The notes under the pieces: model-generated
Seen by the model: the letters and a program-made list of their open reading frames with translations, nothing else
Databases searched by the model: none
Told to the model about the DNA's origin: nothing
Program-made: the position numbers and the translations under genes
Shown here: in pieces, positions 56,099 through 64,000 of the stretch
Layout: every line of letters starts with the position of its first letter
Numbering within the stretch: position 1 is the first letter of the stretch
Assembly: GCF_030268045.1 (NCBI RefSeq)
Contig: NZ_BSDC01000002.1
Location: 310,001-374,000 of the forward strand
Direction: 5' to 3'
Source of the DNA: Geothrix edaphica
GTDB taxonomy: Bacteria; Acidobacteriota; Holophagae; Holophagales; Holophagaceae
Length of the DNA: 64,000 nt

Positions 56099-56128
56099 AA
56101 CCGGGCCCCTCGGGGCCCGGTTTTTTTT
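56099..56128 (+). terminator. Terminator after receptor 2
   Basis: AACCGGGCCCC and its complement GGGGCCCGGTT form a strong stem followed by eight T residues (56121-56128). It is the clearest intrinsic terminator in the window. Confidence 0.95.
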
Positions 56129-56608
56129 ATCGGTGGTTGCGCGGGCAGGGATGAGTGGCCATCCCACTGAAGGCCACCTGGCATGAGTTCAGAGCCAGGC
56201 GGGCCGCTTGTCGCGGCGAGGATGGGGGGCACATCCTTCTAGGCGGGGAGATTTGTCGAGCCAGAGACGAGGCATGTTTCATACCTGATCTTTTAATCGT
56301 CAATTCATTTACTAATTCCGAGTCATCCCACATCTGCCTATCGGCACGATGGATCAACGGTGACATTCATATCGCACTGCGAGGTAGTGGATAAAAAATG
56401 CAAGAAAAGTTCCCGCGAAATTTTGAAGTCCGAGTTTATCCTTGTCTCACCCCTCAACTCTTTGGACATTACTATCCCCTTTCTTCTGAACCAAGACAGC
56501 CGACCTTCCTGAATTTCAGAGGTGAGGCTGCCGCTGACCAGACGGAGGAGGGACAGGGTGATCCGCCAACTTCCCCGTGCGGCTGCCCGCACTCATCAGG
56601 AGTCCTAC
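56129..56608. other. Intergenic region upstream of receptor 3
   Basis: No gene was recognised in these 480 nt. GC content falls between about 56270 and 56470, where A/T-rich stretches (for example GTGGATAAAAAATG at 56387-56400) probably hold the receptor 3 promoter. An open frame at 56155-56394 has no good ribosome-binding site and no recognisable similarity, and is not called. Confidence 0.35.
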
Positions 56609-59600
56609 ATGTATTCATCTCCCCTCCGGATGGCCCGCACCACGGCCCTCCTTGTAGCGGCGGGCGCCGCTGCCTACGCCGCTGGCGACGGCAACCTGTA
56701 CGTCAAGGTGCTGGATTCCCAGGGCAAGCCCGTCGCTGGCGCAACGGTGATCGTCACCAGCCCCACTCAGATCGGCGGTGCCCGTACCGTACCCTCCGAC
56801 AAGGACGGCAACGCCCGGTTCATCCGTCTCAGTCCTGGTGATTTCAAGGTCCAGGTTTCCAAGGAAGGCTTCCAGACCGCCACCCTGACTGCCCTCGAAG
56901 TGAAGGTGGATCAGACGGCCGCGGCCAGCATCAAGATACAGGCCCTGGGTACCGCCACCGTTGAGGTGTTGTCCACCGTGTCCAACGTGGACGCCACCAC
57001 CGTGACCACTGGCACCCAGATCACCTCCGCCGAATTGGAGACCCTGCCCATAGGCCGTACTCAGCTGTCGGTACTGAACCTGGCTCCGGGCGTCATCTCC
57101 ACCCTTGGAAGCTCCAACAGCAACCCGACCCTGACCACCGGCCTCAACCGCGACAATTTCGGATCGGGCGGTGGCCGCAACAACACCTACCTCGTGGACG
57201 GTGTGGACGTGACCAGTCCCGAAGCCGGGACGCTGCGCACCACCATCGCACCCGAGCTGATCCAGGTGCAGGATGTGAAGACTGGCGCCATCACCGCGGA
57301 ATACACCGCTCGTGCCGGCCTGTTCTCCAGCGTCACCACCAAAGTGGGCGGCAACGACTTCTCCGGCGGCCTCACCCTCGATTTCCAAAGCCCCTCCCTC
57401 CAGAACAAGGTGGGTTATGGCAAGTACGACGTGGGTGAGCGCAGCGTCCGTGACTACAGCGCCTATTTCATGGGCCCCATCATCAAGGATCGGCTCTGGT
57501 TCGTCGGCAGCGTCCAGACCATCAAGGACGAATACACGGTCAAGCTGCCCAGCGGGGAATCCCGCACGGGCCTGAACGAGGACGGCAAGCGGTTCTTCGG
57601 GAAGCTCACCTGGCAGATCACTCCCATCGATCTGGTCAGCTTCACCTACAACACCAATCCTTACGAATTGAACAACCTGTCTAACCCCGGCATCGTCACC
57701 CGCCGGGCGTCCAAGACCGAGCAGGGCGGTAATCGCTGGATCGCGGCCTACTCCCACCAGTTCAGCGATATTTTCGTGGACGTACACTACTCCCATCACC
57801 AGGAGGACAACAAAGCCACGCCGCTCTACACCAATGCGGGCCCTCAAAACAACATCGTCTCCCTCCTGCCCGGCGGCCTCACCCCGGATCAGGCTCAGCT
57901 CGGCAACAGCGCCGCCATGGACCTCCGCGTCTACAAGAAGGACCTGCTCCGTGCCGACTTGACCTGGCTCCTCAATGCCCTGGGCAACCACACGATCAAG
58001 CTCGGTGCCCAGAGCGGCGAGGACTCCCTCACTCGAACGGCTGGCATCAGCCAAGGCGTGGCGTACGAGAGCTTCGATAGCAATTCCTACACCTGGGGCG
58101 GCGTACCTGGCCTGCCCGGTGGCCAGGTGAAGTCCCAGCGAACCCGCGTCCTTGGCGCCATCAACAACACGCCCTCCCTCAAGGCCACAGCCATCGCCGC
58201 TGGCTATACACCCACCGGGGCGGGTGGGATATTCCAGTCCTCGGACTTCAATGCCTACACCTTCAACGAAGCCAATCCCGTCGGTGGCTACTACGGTTAC
58301 CGAAATAACTTCGTGTCCTCCGCCAGCTCCACGCCCAAGCAGAAGACCCAGGGCTTCTACATCCAGGATCAGTGGCAGATCGGCAGGTTCACCCTCAGCC
58401 CCGGGTTCCGCTTCGACAAGTACGAGTACGAGGCTGACAACGGCCAATCCCTGTTCAAGACCGACTACAACTTCGCGCCCCGAATCGGCGCGACCTACGA
58501 TGTCAAGGGTGACGGCCATTCCAAGATCTATGCCTACTGGGGCCGCTACATCGACCCCATCCGCCTGGACATGGTGCGGTTCACCGGCAGCCTCCAGGCT
58601 TCGGCCACCACCGAAGACGTGCGGATGTTCAACACCTGGATCACCGCCATCAACCGCGGGACCAAGGGCTCGGTGGATGCCGTTTTCGTGGACAAGTTCA
58701 AGCTCCCCAAGACCGATGAATTCCGCCTCGGCTACGCCACGGACTTCGCCAGCATCTACTCCTTCGAAGTGGTCGGCACCCTGCGCCGCGACTTCGACAT
58801 TGTGGAGGACTGGGACATCGGCCTCTACTCCAGTGCCGACAACCTTGAAGGCGAGGCACGGGGCCTCTACAACATGGGCTCCGCCGTCACCAATCCGTAC
58901 GCCAGCCTTAGCACCCAGCAGAAGCGCGTGGTCGACTACTTCCGCGGGCTCGCCATGCCGGTGGAGTATTTCGCCGGCGGCGGCTTCACTGGGGCCCAGA
59001 ACCTCGCCCGGGCCCAGGCTGGCCAGCTCAACTTCGCCCTCGCCAACCTGCCCGGCGGTGTCCGCAAGTACAAGACCCTTGATGTGAGCGTCACTCGCCG
59101 CGAAGCCAATAACTGGGGTGGCTTTGCCTCCGTTAGTCTGGTGGATGGCCAGGGCAACAGCTTCAGTCTCGGCAACGCCGACTACCAGGGTGATGTGGCC
59201 CAGTGGGATCCGCGTCTGCCCTACATGAATGGCAAGCTCGATGGCTCTGTGGATTGGATGGCGAAGTTCAATGTGTTCTACCACTGGGACATGGGCCTGC
59301 AAGTGGCCATGAACTTCAACGCCAATTCCGGATACCACTACAGTGCCAGTGAAAAGGTCGGCACCCGCGTTCTGAATTCCGCCCCGGCTGATATCAATGA
59401 GGTGTTCAAGGAGCAGGCCGGGAAATACCGGACGCCCAACTTCTGGCAGAGCGATATCCGCGTCCAGTACGCCTGGAAGTGGAACCAGAAGCTCCGCTCC
59501 GAGGTCTACCTCGACATCATCAACCTGACCAACCGCCAGGAACCGACGGGTATTTCGGAGGGGCTCAATGTCCGCTCCGGGATCACGACCATCTACAACG

Positions 59601-59674
59601 CGGCCGTGGCCGGCACGCCGTACCAATTCCAGGCGCCCCGACGCTACCAGGTGGGCTTCCGCTTGAAGTTCTAG
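56609..59674 (+). CDS. TonB-dependent receptor, Oar-like (receptor 3)
   Basis: The 1021-aa product has a signal peptide (1-25, ending AAYAA), an N-terminal carboxypeptidase-regulatory-like domain (about 26-108, YVKVLDSQGKPVAGATVIV), a plug (about 115-240, with the ELETLPIGRTQLSVLNLAPG stretch and NNTYLVDGVDV) and a C-terminal barrel that ends RYQVGFRLKF. AGGAG lies upstream of ATG 56609; the longer in-frame start at 56522 would put basic sequence before the signal peptide. The three receptors share architecture but differ enough in sequence to suggest old duplication or different ligands. Confidence 0.92.
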   Translation: MYSSPLRMARTTALLVAAGAAAYAAGDGNLYVKVLDSQGKPVAGATVIVTSPTQIGGARTVPSDKDGNARFIRLSPGDFKVQVSKEGFQTATLTALEVKVDQTAAASIKIQALGTATVEVLSTVSNVDATTVTTGTQITSAELETLPIGRTQLSVLNLAPGVISTLGSSNSNPTLTTGLNRDNFGSGGGRNNTYLVDGVDVTSPEAGTLRTTIAPELIQVQDVKTGAITAEYTARAGLFSSVTTKVGGNDFSGGLTLDFQSPSLQNKVGYGKYDVGERSVRDYSAYFMGPIIKDRLWFVGSVQTIKDEYTVKLPSGESRTGLNEDGKRFFGKLTWQITPIDLVSFTYNTNPYELNNLSNPGIVTRRASKTEQGGNRWIAAYSHQFSDIFVDVHYSHHQEDNKATPLYTNAGPQNNIVSLLPGGLTPDQAQLGNSAAMDLRVYKKDLLRADLTWLLNALGNHTIKLGAQSGEDSLTRTAGISQGVAYESFDSNSYTWGGVPGLPGGQVKSQRTRVLGAINNTPSLKATAIAAGYTPTGAGGIFQSSDFNAYTFNEANPVGGYYGYRNNFVSSASSTPKQKTQGFYIQDQWQIGRFTLSPGFRFDKYEYEADNGQSLFKTDYNFAPRIGATYDVKGDGHSKIYAYWGRYIDPIRLDMVRFTGSLQASATTEDVRMFNTWITAINRGTKGSVDAVFVDKFKLPKTDEFRLGYATDFASIYSFEVVGTLRRDFDIVEDWDIGLYSSADNLEGEARGLYNMGSAVTNPYASLSTQQKRVVDYFRGLAMPVEYFAGGGFTGAQNLARAQAGQLNFALANLPGGVRKYKTLDVSVTRREANNWGGFASVSLVDGQGNSFSLGNADYQGDVAQWDPRLPYMNGKLDGSVDWMAKFNVFYHWDMGLQVAMNFNANSGYHYSASEKVGTRVLNSAPADINEVFKEQAGKYRTPNFWQSDIRVQYAWKWNQKLRSEVYLDIINLTNRQEPTGISEGLNVRSGITTIYNAAVAGTPYQFQAPRRYQVGFRLKF

Positions 59675-59691
59675 GCTGAGGCATCACCACC

Positions 59692-59723
59692 AAGAAAAGA
59701 GGGCCCTCGGGCCCTCTTTTCTT
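59692..59723 (+). terminator. Bidirectional terminator after receptor 3
   Basis: AAGAAAAGAGGGCCC and GGGCCCTCTTTTCTT form a perfectly symmetric stem with A-run and T-run ends. It can end both receptor 3 (stop 59674) and the convergent adenosyltransferase transcript (stop 59738). Confidence 0.9.
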
Positions 59724-59737
59724 GTTCGACAATCAGA

Positions 59738-60295
59738 TCAGTCCTTCGGCACCCACTGCACATCGGCCGTGCCGGCGGTGGCGTTCTCGGCGCGGGCGAG
59801 GGCGAAGAGCCAGTCGCTGAGGCGGTTCAGGTAGGTCAGGACGGCGGGGTTCAGGGGCTCCTCATGGGTGAGGGCCACCACCTCGCGCTCGGCCCGGCGG
59901 CAGACCGTCCGGGCCAGGTGCGCGTACGCGGAGGCGGCCGTGCCGCCGGGCAGCACGAAGGCGGTCATGGGCGGTGCCAGGGCCGTGAGGCGGTCGATGT
60001 CCGCCTCCATGTCCCCCAGGGCCCAGGTGGGCGTGCTCATGCGGGCTCCCAGGAGCTCCTGGCGGGAGGCGGGCGTGGCGAGGATGGCCCCCAGCACGAA
60101 GAGGTCGTGCTGGATGCGCTGCAGGGCCTCCCGGGAGGCGCAGGGAGCCGTGGCGTGCAGGCAGAGCAGGCCCATGATGCTGTTCAGCTCGTCCAGCGTG
60201 CCGTAGGCCACCAGCCGCAGGTGCGACTTGCTCACCCGGTCCCCCCCGAAGAGCCCCGAGGAGCCGTCGTCGCCGGTGCGGGTATAGAGCTTCAT
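59738..60295 (-). CDS. Cob(I)alamin adenosyltransferase, PduO type
   Basis: The enzyme transfers adenosine from ATP to reduced corrinoid to make adenosylcobalamin. The 185-aa protein has the PduO N-terminal ATP-binding motif TRTGDDGSSGLFGG, the GTLDELNS helix and the C-terminal RRAEREVVAL and NPAVLTYLNRLSDWLFALAR motifs. No cobalamin synthesis or B12-dependent enzyme gene lies nearby. It is downstream of pyrE on the same strand, separated by 172 nt containing repeat elements. Confidence 0.93.
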   Translation of the reverse strand: MKLYTRTGDDGSSGLFGGDRVSKSHLRLVAYGTLDELNSIMGLLCLHATAPCASREALQRIQHDLFVLGAILATPASRQELLGARMSTPTWALGDMEADIDRLTALAPPMTAFVLPGGTAASAYAHLARTVCRRAEREVVALTHEEPLNPAVLTYLNRLSDWLFALARAENATAGTADVQWVPKD

Positions 60296-60315
60296 GATCA
60301 GACCTCGAAAAACAG

Positions 60316-60440
60316 GGACAGGATTAACAGGATTGCGGAGGATTCACAGGATTCAAGAAACAAAACCATGCCATCAAAATCCAAATCATTTCACTGCTTT
60401 GATCCTGTTAATCCAGCTTTTCATCCTGTTAATCCTGTCC
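60316..60440. repeat. ATCCTGTTAATCC-type inverted repeats
   Basis: GGACAGGATTAACAGGATT (60316-60334) faces CATCCTGTTAATCCTGTCC (60422-60440), 18 of 19 bases inverted, and a further partial copy GATCCTGTTAATCC (about 60400) lies between. The arms could form a long hairpin around an AT-rich centre. Sequences of this kind are scattered in intergenic regions of many soil and sediment bacteria. Confidence 0.8.
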
Positions 60441-60467
60441 ACGCCTTTCGTCGGCGCCGGTTGGCGC

Positions 60468-61109
60468 CTATGCCCCGCCGCGGGCGCGGCTCCAGGCCAC
60501 GGTGTCGGTGCGCCAGTCCTTCAGGGCGGTGAGGCCGGCGGCATCCAGGATCCCGCGACGCTCCGCCTCCTCGGCGAGCACCTGGAATGAGCCCAGCACT
60601 TCGAATGCGATCCGGGCTGCGGTGAAGGCCTTCTCCGCCTGGGGCAGGCCGTAGCTGAAGAGGGCCAGCACCGCGGGGAGCTCCGCGCCCTCGGCCCTGA
60701 GCGCGTCCGCACACTTGAGGCTGGACATGCCCGTGGAGATGAGGTCCTCGATGAGCACGGCGCGGTGGCCCTTGGCCAGCGGACCCTCCACCTGGCGGCC
60801 CATGCCGTGGTTCTTGGGCGTGGGTCGCACGTAGGCCATGGGCAGGCCCATGCGATCCGCCACCATGGCCGCCCAGGGGACTCCCGCCGTGGCCGCCCCG
60901 GCGATGAGCGTGGGGGCGAAGGAGGCCGTCCGCGCCACCAGGGCCTCCACGATCAGGCCGCGCGCCTCGGGGAACCCCAGCAGCTGGCGGTTATCGCAGT
61001 AGATGGGGGCCTTCAGGCCGCTGGCCCAGGTGAACGGGTCCAGGGGCTGCAGGCGCACGGCGCCCGCGTCCAGCAGGCAGGCGGCGAGATCCCGGGGCGA
61101 GAGGGGCAT
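60468..61109 (-). CDS. pyrE: Orotate phosphoribosyltransferase
   Basis: PyrE converts orotate and PRPP to orotidine 5'-phosphate in pyrimidine synthesis. The 213-aa protein shows the phosphoribosyltransferase motif VLIEDLISTGMSS (about 118-130) and the substrate segment YVRPTPKNHGMGRQVEG. LQPLDPFTWASGLKAPIYCDNRQLLG marks the N-terminal hood. The ATG overlaps the cysK stop by one base (TGATG), so translation is coupled to cysK. Reading frames that extend further upstream in the same phase lie inside cysK. Confidence 0.95.
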   Translation of the reverse strand: MPLSPRDLAACLLDAGAVRLQPLDPFTWASGLKAPIYCDNRQLLGFPEARGLIVEALVARTASFAPTLIAGAATAGVPWAAMVADRMGLPMAYVRPTPKNHGMGRQVEGPLAKGHRAVLIEDLISTGMSSLKCADALRAEGAELPAVLALFSYGLPQAEKAFTAARIAFEVLGSFQVLAEEAERRGILDAAGLTALKDWRTDTVAWSRARGGA

Positions 61110-62047
61110 CACAGCTCCAGGTCGGCCACAGGCTGCTTGGACATGTAGCGCTCGGCCCCGTCGGGGAAGAGCGTCACCACCCGGGCCCCGGCGGGCAGGA
61201 CCTTGGCGACCTCGCGGGCGGCCCAGGCGTTGGCGCCGCTGGAGGCGCCCACCAGGCAGCCCTCGGTGGCGATGAGTTCCCGGGCCGTGGCCAGGCTGTC
61301 GGCATCGGCCACATCGATGATGCGGTCCGCGATGGACAGGTCGAGGCTGGCGGGGATGAAGCCGTTGCCCACGCCCTCCACCACCCACTCGCCCAGGGGC
61401 GCGCCGCAGTAGACGGAACCCACGGGCTGCACCACCACGGCCTGGATCTTCGGGTTCTGCTCCTTCAGGTAGCGGGCGATGCCCGTGAAGGTGCCGCCGC
61501 TGCCGGCGCCCAGCACCACGGCGTCGACGCGGCCCTCCATCTGGGCCCAGATTTCCGGCCCCGTGGTGGCGTAGTGGCTGTCGGGATTGCTGGGGTTGTC
61601 GAACTGCTGGGGCACGAAGGCGTGGGGGATGCTCGCGGCCAGCTCCTGGCACTTGGCGATGGCGCCCTTCATGCCCTGTTCCTTCGGGATGAGCACCAGC
61701 TCGGCACCCAGGGCCTTCATGAGCATCATCTTCTCGCGGCTGTACTTGGTGGGCACGCACAGGATGCAGCGGTAGCCCAGCGCCTTGGCCGCGATGGCCA
61801 GGCCCACGCCCGTGTTGCCGGCCGTGGGCTCGATGATGGTGCTGAGGCCCGGCTTGATCTGGCCGAGGGCCTCCGCGGCGCGGATCATGCCCACGCCGAT
61901 GCGGTCCTTCACGCTGCCGCCGGGGTTGAGGTACTCGAGCTTGGAGAAGAGCTGGAAGCCGGGCGCGAAACGGGTCAGGCGCAGCAGCGGGGTGTTCCCC
62001 ACCAAGTCCAGGACGGTATCGACGACAGGAGGTAGGAAGTTCGTCAC
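61109..62047 (-). CDS. cysK: Cysteine synthase (O-acetylserine sulfhydrylase)
   Basis: The enzyme makes cysteine from O-acetylserine and sulfide using PLP. The 312-aa protein has the cofactor lysine K47 in NPGGSVKDRIG, the substrate loop PTAGNTG (74-80), the phosphate loop GAGSGGTFTG and the C-terminal VGASSGAN motif. CysK and CysM are not easily separated by eye, but the length and motif layout fit CysK. It is the middle gene of leuS-cysK-pyrE, 4 nt after leuS and overlapping pyrE by 1 nt. Confidence 0.93.
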   Translation of the reverse strand: MTNFLPPVVDTVLDLVGNTPLLRLTRFAPGFQLFSKLEYLNPGGSVKDRIGVGMIRAAEALGQIKPGLSTIIEPTAGNTGVGLAIAAKALGYRCILCVPTKYSREKMMLMKALGAELVLIPKEQGMKGAIAKCQELAASIPHAFVPQQFDNPSNPDSHYATTGPEIWAQMEGRVDAVVLGAGSGGTFTGIARYLKEQNPKIQAVVVQPVGSVYCGAPLGEWVVEGVGNGFIPASLDLSIADRIIDVADADSLATARELIATEGCLVGASSGANAWAAREVAKVLPAGARVVTLFPDGAERYMSKQPVADLEL

Positions 62048-62051
62048 GGGA

Positions 62052-64000
62052 TCAGCCTTTCACCACGATGCTCACCAGCTTGCCGCCGGGAGGCAGGACC
62101 ACTTTCACGATCTCCTTGCCCGCCAGGTGGGGCTGGGCCTCCACGCAAGCCAGGGCGGCCGCGCGGCGTTGCTCCTCGCCGGCCTGGACGGGCACGGTGA
62201 TGCGGCCGCGCACCTTGCCGTTCACCTGCACCACCACCAGCACCTCGTCGGCCTCCAGGAAGGCGGGGTCCGCCTCGGGCCACGCGGCCTGCATGCAGAG
62301 GCCCCGATTCTCAAGCTGGTTCCCGAGCTGGCTCCAGAGCTGCTCGGCCAGGTGGGGCGCCACGGGGGACATCATCCGCACGAAGGCGTCGAGTGCATGC
62401 TGCATGACTGCGCTGCGATGCGGCGCATCCGCCGGGAGATCACCCAGCGCGTTGGACAGTTCCATGAGGCCGGACACCACCGTATTGAACTGGTAGCGGC
62501 GCTCCAGGTCGTCCGTGAGCCGGGCGATGGTCTGGTTGAGCTTGATGAGCAGCGCCTTCTCCTCAGCGCTGAGCTGGTCCTTGGCGGGCAGGGGCTCGGC
62601 GGTGACCGACGAGGTAGCAGGGCTTTGCCCGGACACCGAGTGGGGGGTCCCGGGGGGGACATCGCGAGCGTCAGCGAGCAGGCGGTCCCCCCCGGTCATA
62701 GCCAGGTGGTCTTCCACCATGCGCGTGACGCGCTTGAGGAAGCGGCTGGCCCCCTCGATGCCCTCGAAGCCCGTCCAGTCGATCTCCTTCTCGATGGGCG
62801 CGGCGAAGATCATGAAGAGCCGCAGGGCGTCGGCCCCGTACTTCGAGATGACCTCGTCGGGATCCACGATGTTGCCCTTGGACTTGCTCATCTTCGAGCC
62901 ATCCTTCAGCACCATGCCCTGGCAGATGAGCTTCTGGAAGGGCTCGGGGCCCGAGGCCAGGCCCAGGTCGCGCAGCACCTTGTAGAAGAAGCGGGCGTAG
63001 ATGAGGTGCATGGTGGCGTGCTCGATGCCGCCCACGTAGAGGTCCACGGGCATCCAGGCATCGCTCTCGGCCTTGGCGAAGGGCAGCTCTGTGTTTTTCG
63101 GATCCAGGTAGCGCAGCCAGTACCAGCTGCTGTCCACGAAGGTGTCCATGGTGTCGGTTTCGCGGCGGGCGGGCTTGCCGCAGGCCGGGCAAACACAATC
63201 GAGGAAGGATCTCGACGTGGTGAGGGGAGACGGCCCGACGCCCGTGAAGGCCACATCCTCGGGCAGGCGCACGGGGAGGTTCTCGGCCTTCTCGGGCACG
63301 ACGCCGCAGTGATCGCAATGCACGGTGGGAATGGGTGTGCCCCAGTAGCGCTGGCGGCTGAGGCCCCAGTCCTTGAGCTTGTAGGTGGTGGTCTTCTCGG
63401 CGCGGCCATTCAGTTTCGCCACCATGGCCGTGACGGCGTCTTCGCTCGCCATGCCCGTGAACTCGCCACTGTTGATGAGTGTTCCGAGATCCCACTCGCT
63501 CTCGGCCTCGATGACCTGGGGGATGGGCAGGCCGTACTTCTTCGCGAACTCGTGGTCGCGCTCGTCGTGGGCGGGCACGCCCATGACCGCGCCCGTGCCG
63601 TAGTCCATGAGCACGTAGTTGGCGGCGAAGACCGGCACCTTGTCGCCCGTGAAGGGGTGGATGACGGAAAGCGCCGTGCGGTGGCCCAGCTTCACGTCGC
63701 TGGTGAGGCGCTCCTCGCGGCTCACCGAGGCCACCTGGTCGCAGAAGGCCTTCAGCGCGGCATCGGCTTCCGCGGCCTTCTCGATGACGGGATGCTCCGT
63801 GCTGAGGGCCATGAAGGTGACGCCGAAGAGCGTATCGAGGCGGGTGGTGAAGACCTCGACCTGGCCGCCGCCCTCGAGGTCGAAGGCCAGGCGCGCGCCC
63901 TCGGACCGCCCGATCCAGTTGCGCTGCATGGTCTTCACGTTCTCGGGCCAGTCGAGACCGTCCAGGCACTCGAGCAGCTCATCCGCGTACTTGGTGGTCT
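62052..64000 (-). CDS. leuS: Leucyl-tRNA synthetase (partial, N-terminus beyond the window)
   Basis: LeuRS charges tRNA-Leu. About 649 codons including the stop are present, covering the editing domain (TTRLDTLFGVTFMALSTEHP, GTGAVMGVPAHDERD), the zinc-containing region (CDHCGVVPE), the WYWLRYLDP segment, the catalytic KMSKS loop (GSKMSKSKGN), the anticodon-binding domain (RRYQFNTVVSGLMELSNAL) and the C-terminal domain. Between the KMSKS side and the anticodon domain there is a Pro/Ser-rich spacer, about residues MTGGDRLLADARD to SVTAEPLPAKD, longer than in E. coli, containing a perfect 11-bp DNA inverted repeat. HIGH and the N-terminus lie to the right of the window. Confidence 0.96.
   Translation of the reverse strand, partial: TTKYADELLECLDGLDWPENVKTMQRNWIGRSEGARLAFDLEGGGQVEVFTTRLDTLFGVTFMALSTEHPVIEKAAEADAALKAFCDQVASVSREERLTSDVKLGHRTALSVIHPFTGDKVPVFAANYVLMDYGTGAVMGVPAHDERDHEFAKKYGLPIPQVIEAESEWDLGTLINSGEFTGMASEDAVTAMVAKLNGRAEKTTTYKLKDWGLSRQRYWGTPIPTVHCDHCGVVPEKAENLPVRLPEDVAFTGVGPSPLTTSRSFLDCVCPACGKPARRETDTMDTFVDSSWYWLRYLDPKNTELPFAKAESDAWMPVDLYVGGIEHATMHLIYARFFYKVLRDLGLASGPEPFQKLICQGMVLKDGSKMSKSKGNIVDPDEVISKYGADALRLFMIFAAPIEKEIDWTGFEGIEGASRFLKRVTRMVEDHLAMTGGDRLLADARDVPPGTPHSVSGQSPATSSVTAEPLPAKDQLSAEEKALLIKLNQTIARLTDDLERRYQFNTVVSGLMELSNALGDLPADAPHRSAVMQHALDAFVRMMSPVAPHLAEQLWSQLGNQLENRGLCMQAAWPEADPAFLEADEVLVVVQVNGKVRGRITVPVQAGEEQRRAAALACVEAQPHLAGKEIVKVVLPPGGKLVSIVVKG
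62650..62695. repeat. 11-bp perfect inverted repeat inside leuS
   Basis: CCGGGGGGGAC (62650-62660) and GTCCCCCCCGG (62685-62695) are exact complements flanking a 24-nt centre that contains GCGAGCGTCAGCGAGC. The whole is in frame in leuS and encodes the unusual spacer between the catalytic and anticodon-binding parts. It has the look of an in-frame palindromic insertion. Confidence 0.75.

Noticed and set aside
56155-56394. 79-codon open frame after receptor 2
   Set aside because: No ribosome-binding site, mixed codon use and no recognisable motif; it spans the likely promoter region.
56615-59626. 1003-codon minus-strand frame opposite receptor 3
   Set aside because: The plus strand shows signal peptide, regulatory, plug and barrel features. 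The minus frame is a codon-bias mirror.

Overview
The window is 64 kb of GC-rich DNA (core genes about 68-70% GC by eye, with strong third-position G/C bias) from a Gram-negative heterotroph. Oar-like TonB-dependent receptors with an N-terminal carboxypeptidase-regulatory domain, a bacterioferritin/Bfd pair, GmhA, a complete mreBCD-mrdA-rodA elongasome cluster and c-type heme proteins beside rhodaneses together suggest an Acidobacteriota member of the class Holophagae (Geothrix/Holophaga-like). This assignment rests on gene content and style; no rRNA gene is present to test it.
Layout. 1-9.9 kb: dsbD (cut by the left edge), bfd-bfr iron storage, an HD hydrolase, a degenerate QueD/PTPS homologue, a lipoprotein polysaccharide deacetylase, ftsK, a heme-motif triple-rhodanese protein and a convergent membrane cytochrome. 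9.9-25.4 kb: gmhA, hemW, a DMT exporter and an iminopeptidase in a tight run; DedA, smpB, ribE, an amino-acid permease, a DUF58 protein, cdd, a large TPR protein, fmt-def and a PpiD/SurA-like foldase. 25.4-35.3 kb: serS with an ABC ATPase that appears to start at CTG, a 123-bp tandem duplication at the 3' end of an asparaginase gene, a YoaK-family membrane protein, two unrecognised proteins, a response regulator with a very long linker, a CYTH protein and a trans-sulfuration enzyme. 35.3-44.1 kb: a minus-strand operon mreB-mreC-mreD-mrdA-rodA-ligA-Ser/Thr kinase in which most junctions overlap by 1 or 4 nt. 44.2-47.5 kb: glutaredoxin, a SurA-like lipoprotein, tRNA-Phe, a YfgM-like protein and pyrimidine nucleoside phosphorylase.
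47.5-59.7 kb is the accessory part: three large Oar-like TonB-dependent receptors, the first between two small outer-membrane beta-barrels in an apparent operon, separated by unusually long and AT-richer intergenic stretches and each unit closed by a strong terminator. 59.7-64 kb returns to housekeeping: leuS (cut by the right edge)-cysK-pyrE in one operon and a PduO-type corrinoid adenosyltransferase.
The least explained parts are small DNA elements rather than a large new gene system: palindromes in the dsbD and leuS coding sequences, the duplicated foldable 123-bp unit, CAGCTGACAG repeats at two convergent gene junctions, ATCCTGTTAATCC repeats, and a 12-bp repeat that builds a lipoprotein signal peptide. 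No CRISPR array, prophage, transposase or secondary-metabolite cluster was seen.
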